Shown here in pieces: positions 62,355-64,000 of a DNA stretch of 64,000 nucleotides; position 1 is the first letter of the stretch, and every line of letters starts with the position of its first letter. Under the pieces are notes generated by a model, which saw nothing but the letters and a program-made list of their open reading frames with translations, was not told where the DNA came from and made no database searches. The position numbers were made by a program, and so were the translations under genes. The stretch covers positions 273,280 through 337,279 of the forward strand of contig JAJYHX010000001.1 in NCBI GenBank assembly GCA_021784575.1, in the 5' to 3' direction. Source of the stretch: Nitrospirota bacterium (GTDB taxonomy: Bacteria > Nitrospirota > JACRHJ01).

Positions 62355-63367
62355 CTTGCTCCCCTCAGGCTTTCAGCCGATTTAAGACTCGATAGTGTGA
62401 GGTTCTCCCTTGACAGGCAGATAAGCCCCACGATTACGACCGGCACGTATCCCATTGCCCAAATCACTATGGAAAGCGCCAACGCTTTTTCCTTCCCCAC
62501 GCCGAGCGCCACCAGAGCGACCGACACCGCGGCCTGGAAAGTCCCTACGAAACCCGGCGTGGACGGCAGCGCCACGGCGAACGCAATCACGACGAACGTA
62601 AAGACCGAGGCCCAGACGCCGAGGGAGAGGCCGTATCCCTTGAATATTATGTATACCGGAACCCATACAACCCCCCAGTGGACGGCGGAGAGAAGGATTA
62701 TCGGCACGAGAAGCCCCGGTCTTTTTATAACGCTCAGGCCGTGGACGAATTTATCCATGAGACTGGCAGCCCTGTCAGCCAGCCTGGAGGAGAAGCGCCT
62801 CAAGAAGCCCACGGCGACCCCTATAAAATAATCCCGCTTGCTTACCAGCGCCGCGAGAAAGACGACAAGGACTATCCCGCCTGTGAGCGAGACGGTCCTC
62901 GTCCGGCGTATCGTCTCCGCCAGGTGTCCGCCGGAGAGCGACTGCGGCATGAGCGCCAGGACTATCAGCAGCATCACGAATACCGAAAGGCTGTCGAAGA
63001 CCCTCTCCACGACTATCGTGGCGAACGCGGAGCTTTTGGGGACGTTCTCCCGCCTGCCGATTACATAGGCCCTGACAATCTCGCCCAGCCTCGCCGGCAG
63101 GAGGTTGTTCGCCATGAAGCCTATCATCGTCGCGGAATAAAGATGCGAGAGTTTAACCCGTTCCTTTACCGGGGCCATTAGATAGCGCCACCTGAGCGCC
63201 CTGATTATGTAAATGGCGAGGTTTATGACCACCGCCGCCATGAGATACCAGAGGTTTACGCCCTTCGCGGCCTCCCAGAGACTCCTGAAGTTGAACCCCG
63301 TCCACCAGAACATCAGGGCCAGGAGCCCCGCGCTTATGAATATGCCGATCCAGAACTTAAAACGCAT
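62351..63367 (-). CDS. UPF0104/LPG-synthase-TM family membrane protein
   Basis: 338 aa with eight or so membrane helices. Family blocks: IYIIRALRWRYLMAPV, MIGFMANNLLPARLGEIVRAYVIGRRE, IVVERVFDSLSVFVMLL and ALPSTPGFVGTFQAAVSVALVALGVGKEKALA. Known: members include the flippase half of lysylphosphatidylglycerol synthases and AglD-like proteins. Translationally coupled to the DUF2723 glycosyltransferase-like gene, suggesting the pair acts on one lipid-linked saccharide or glycolipid (inference). Confidence 0.9.
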   Translation of the reverse strand: MRFKFWIGIFISAGLLALMFWWTGFNFRSLWEAAKGVNLWYLMAAVVINLAIYIIRALRWRYLMAPVKERVKLSHLYSATMIGFMANNLLPARLGEIVRAYVIGRRENVPKSSAFATIVVERVFDSLSVFVMLLIVLALMPQSLSGGHLAETIRRTRTVSLTGGIVLVVFLAALVSKRDYFIGVAVGFLRRFSSRLADRAASLMDKFVHGLSVIKRPGLLVPIILLSAVHWGVVWVPVYIIFKGYGLSLGVWASVFTFVVIAFAVALPSTPGFVGTFQAAVSVALVALGVGKEKALALSIVIWAMGYVPVVIVGLICLSRENLTLSSLKSAESLRGAR

Positions 63368-63385
63368 TAATACACCTGATTTTCA

Positions 63386-63440
63386 TAACTCCCCCATCCC
63401 CCTCTCTTTTATCTTAAGAGGGGGACAGGAGGGAGCGTTA
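63386..63440. repeat. TAAC/GTTA-bounded miniature repeat, copy R3
   Basis: 55 bp between the ribF stop and the next gene start, with core CCCCCTCTCTTTTATC/TTAAGAGGGGG; the reverse orientation of copy R2 with most bases conserved. Confidence 0.65.
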
Positions 63441-63447
63441 CTTTTCG

Positions 63448-64000
63448 TTAGTAAAGCACCGACCTTACAAGCTCCAGGTCCTTCCTTATCTGCTCCTTGA
63501 GCTCTTCCGTGGACTTGAACTTGAACTCGTCCCGGACCCGTTTTATGAACTTCATCTTGAGGAATTTCCCGTAGAGGTCGCCCTCGAAGTCGAAGAGGTG
63601 CGCCTCGTAGGATACGCTTGAATCCCCGAAGGTCGGGTTGCTGCCGATATTCGCCGCGCCCTTGTAGAGTTTTCCTTCGACCTCCAGCGTCACGGCGTAT
63701 ACGCCCTCCTTCGGGGCGAGTTCGTTGGGCGTGGTGATATTCGCCGTCGGGAAGCCTATCTCCCGCCCGCGGGAGTGGCCGGAGATGACCGTCCCTTCAA
63801 TGGAATATGGCCTGCCCAGGAGCTTCGAGGCAAGGCAGACCTCGCCGTCCATGATGAGCTGCCGGATTTTCGTGGAGGATACGATTATCCCTTCCACCTT
63901 TACCGGGCCTGTGACATGCACCTCGAAGCCGTATCTCTTCCCCGCCTCCCGGAGGAAGTTTATATCGCCCTTCCTGTCCTTACCGAAGGCGTAATCGTGC
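63448..64000 (-). CDS. ribF: Riboflavin kinase/FAD synthetase, 5' partial
   Basis: The 3' part (about 183 codons) runs to the right edge. The visible N-terminal fragment HDYAFGKDRKGD is the adenylyltransferase motif, followed by SSTKIRQLIMDGEVCLASKLLGRPYSIEG. The riboflavin kinase domain shows GHSRGREIGFPTANI (substrate and Mg site), GVYAVTLEVEGKLYKGAANIGSNPTF and SYEAHLFDFEGDLYGKFLKMKFIKRVRDE. It makes FMN and FAD. The upstream part is outside the window. Confidence 0.96.
   Translation of the reverse strand, partial: HDYAFGKDRKGDINFLREAGKRYGFEVHVTGPVKVEGIIVSSTKIRQLIMDGEVCLASKLLGRPYSIEGTVISGHSRGREIGFPTANITTPNELAPKEGVYAVTLEVEGKLYKGAANIGSNPTFGDSSVSYEAHLFDFEGDLYGKFLKMKFIKRVRDEFKFKSTEELKEQIRKDLELVRSVLY

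Overview
The window looks like chromosome from a Gram-negative (diderm), respiratory, probably anaerobic bacterium of the Geobacter/Desulfuromonas-like or Nitrospirota-like kind. The reasons are secreted multihaem c-type cytochromes of the CxxxxCH/CXXCH type, an oxygen-independent class II ribonucleotide reductase, a full 14-subunit-equivalent Nuo complex, a FadL-type outer-membrane protein and lipobox lipoproteins. The exact phylum cannot be fixed from the sequence alone. GC content is moderately high, intergenic regions are AT-rich, and there are no tRNA genes, rRNA genes or CRISPR arrays.

Layout. 0-1 kb: 3' end of an NrfD/PsrC-type quinone-interacting membrane subunit. 1.1-4.3 kb: nrdJ behind a promoter that overlaps an NrdR box, then a HicB-like gene and a small Cys-rich conserved protein. 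4.4-14 kb: a tight five-gene operon of a TPR/TonB-like/DUF2135 membrane protein, a giant periplasmic TPR protein, a HEAT-repeat protein, an M29-type aminopeptidase and a NarL-type response regulator. 14.2-32.4 kb: an electron-transfer island of five secreted multihaem cytochromes (59 CXXCH, 7 CX3CH and 11 CX4CH motifs in total) and one small lipoprotein. The last cytochrome is about 2,887 aa, with a fibronectin-like array in front of 29 haem motifs. Three related structured RNA-like elements sit between these genes. A 19-codon peptide gene with an excellent ribosome-binding site follows the giant cytochrome.

32.8-40.6 kb, minus strand: housekeeping genes zapB-zapA, 6S RNA, rarA, rny, ymdB, xseA and a TPR lipoprotein. 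40.7-43 kb: a small Pro/Ala lipoprotein, a monohaem cytochrome c, and a secreted trypsin-like protease paired with a lipoprotein that repeats the protease's N-terminal domain. 43-57.5 kb, minus strand: nuoA-BCD-E-F-G-H-I-J-K-L-M-N with nuoB, nuoC and nuoD fused. A palindromic element fills the nuoE-nuoF gap. 57.6-60.4 kb: an ANTAR-domain regulator followed by a dsrE2-like gene and a FadL-family porin; between regulator and dsrE2 lies a leader with the architecture of an ANTAR antitermination target. 60.4-64 kb: a DUF2723 membrane protein, a UPF0104/LPG-synthase-TM flippase-like protein and the 3' part of ribF.

How the parts fit: NADH is oxidised by Nuo into the quinone pool. Quinone-linked modules such as the NrfD protein could pass electrons to periplasmic and surface multihaem cytochromes (inference). 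The most noteworthy signals are the ANTAR leader, the repeated RNA elements inside the cytochrome island, the short peptide gene after the giant cytochrome, the non-canonical haem motifs, and the TAAC/GTTA-bounded miniature repeats.
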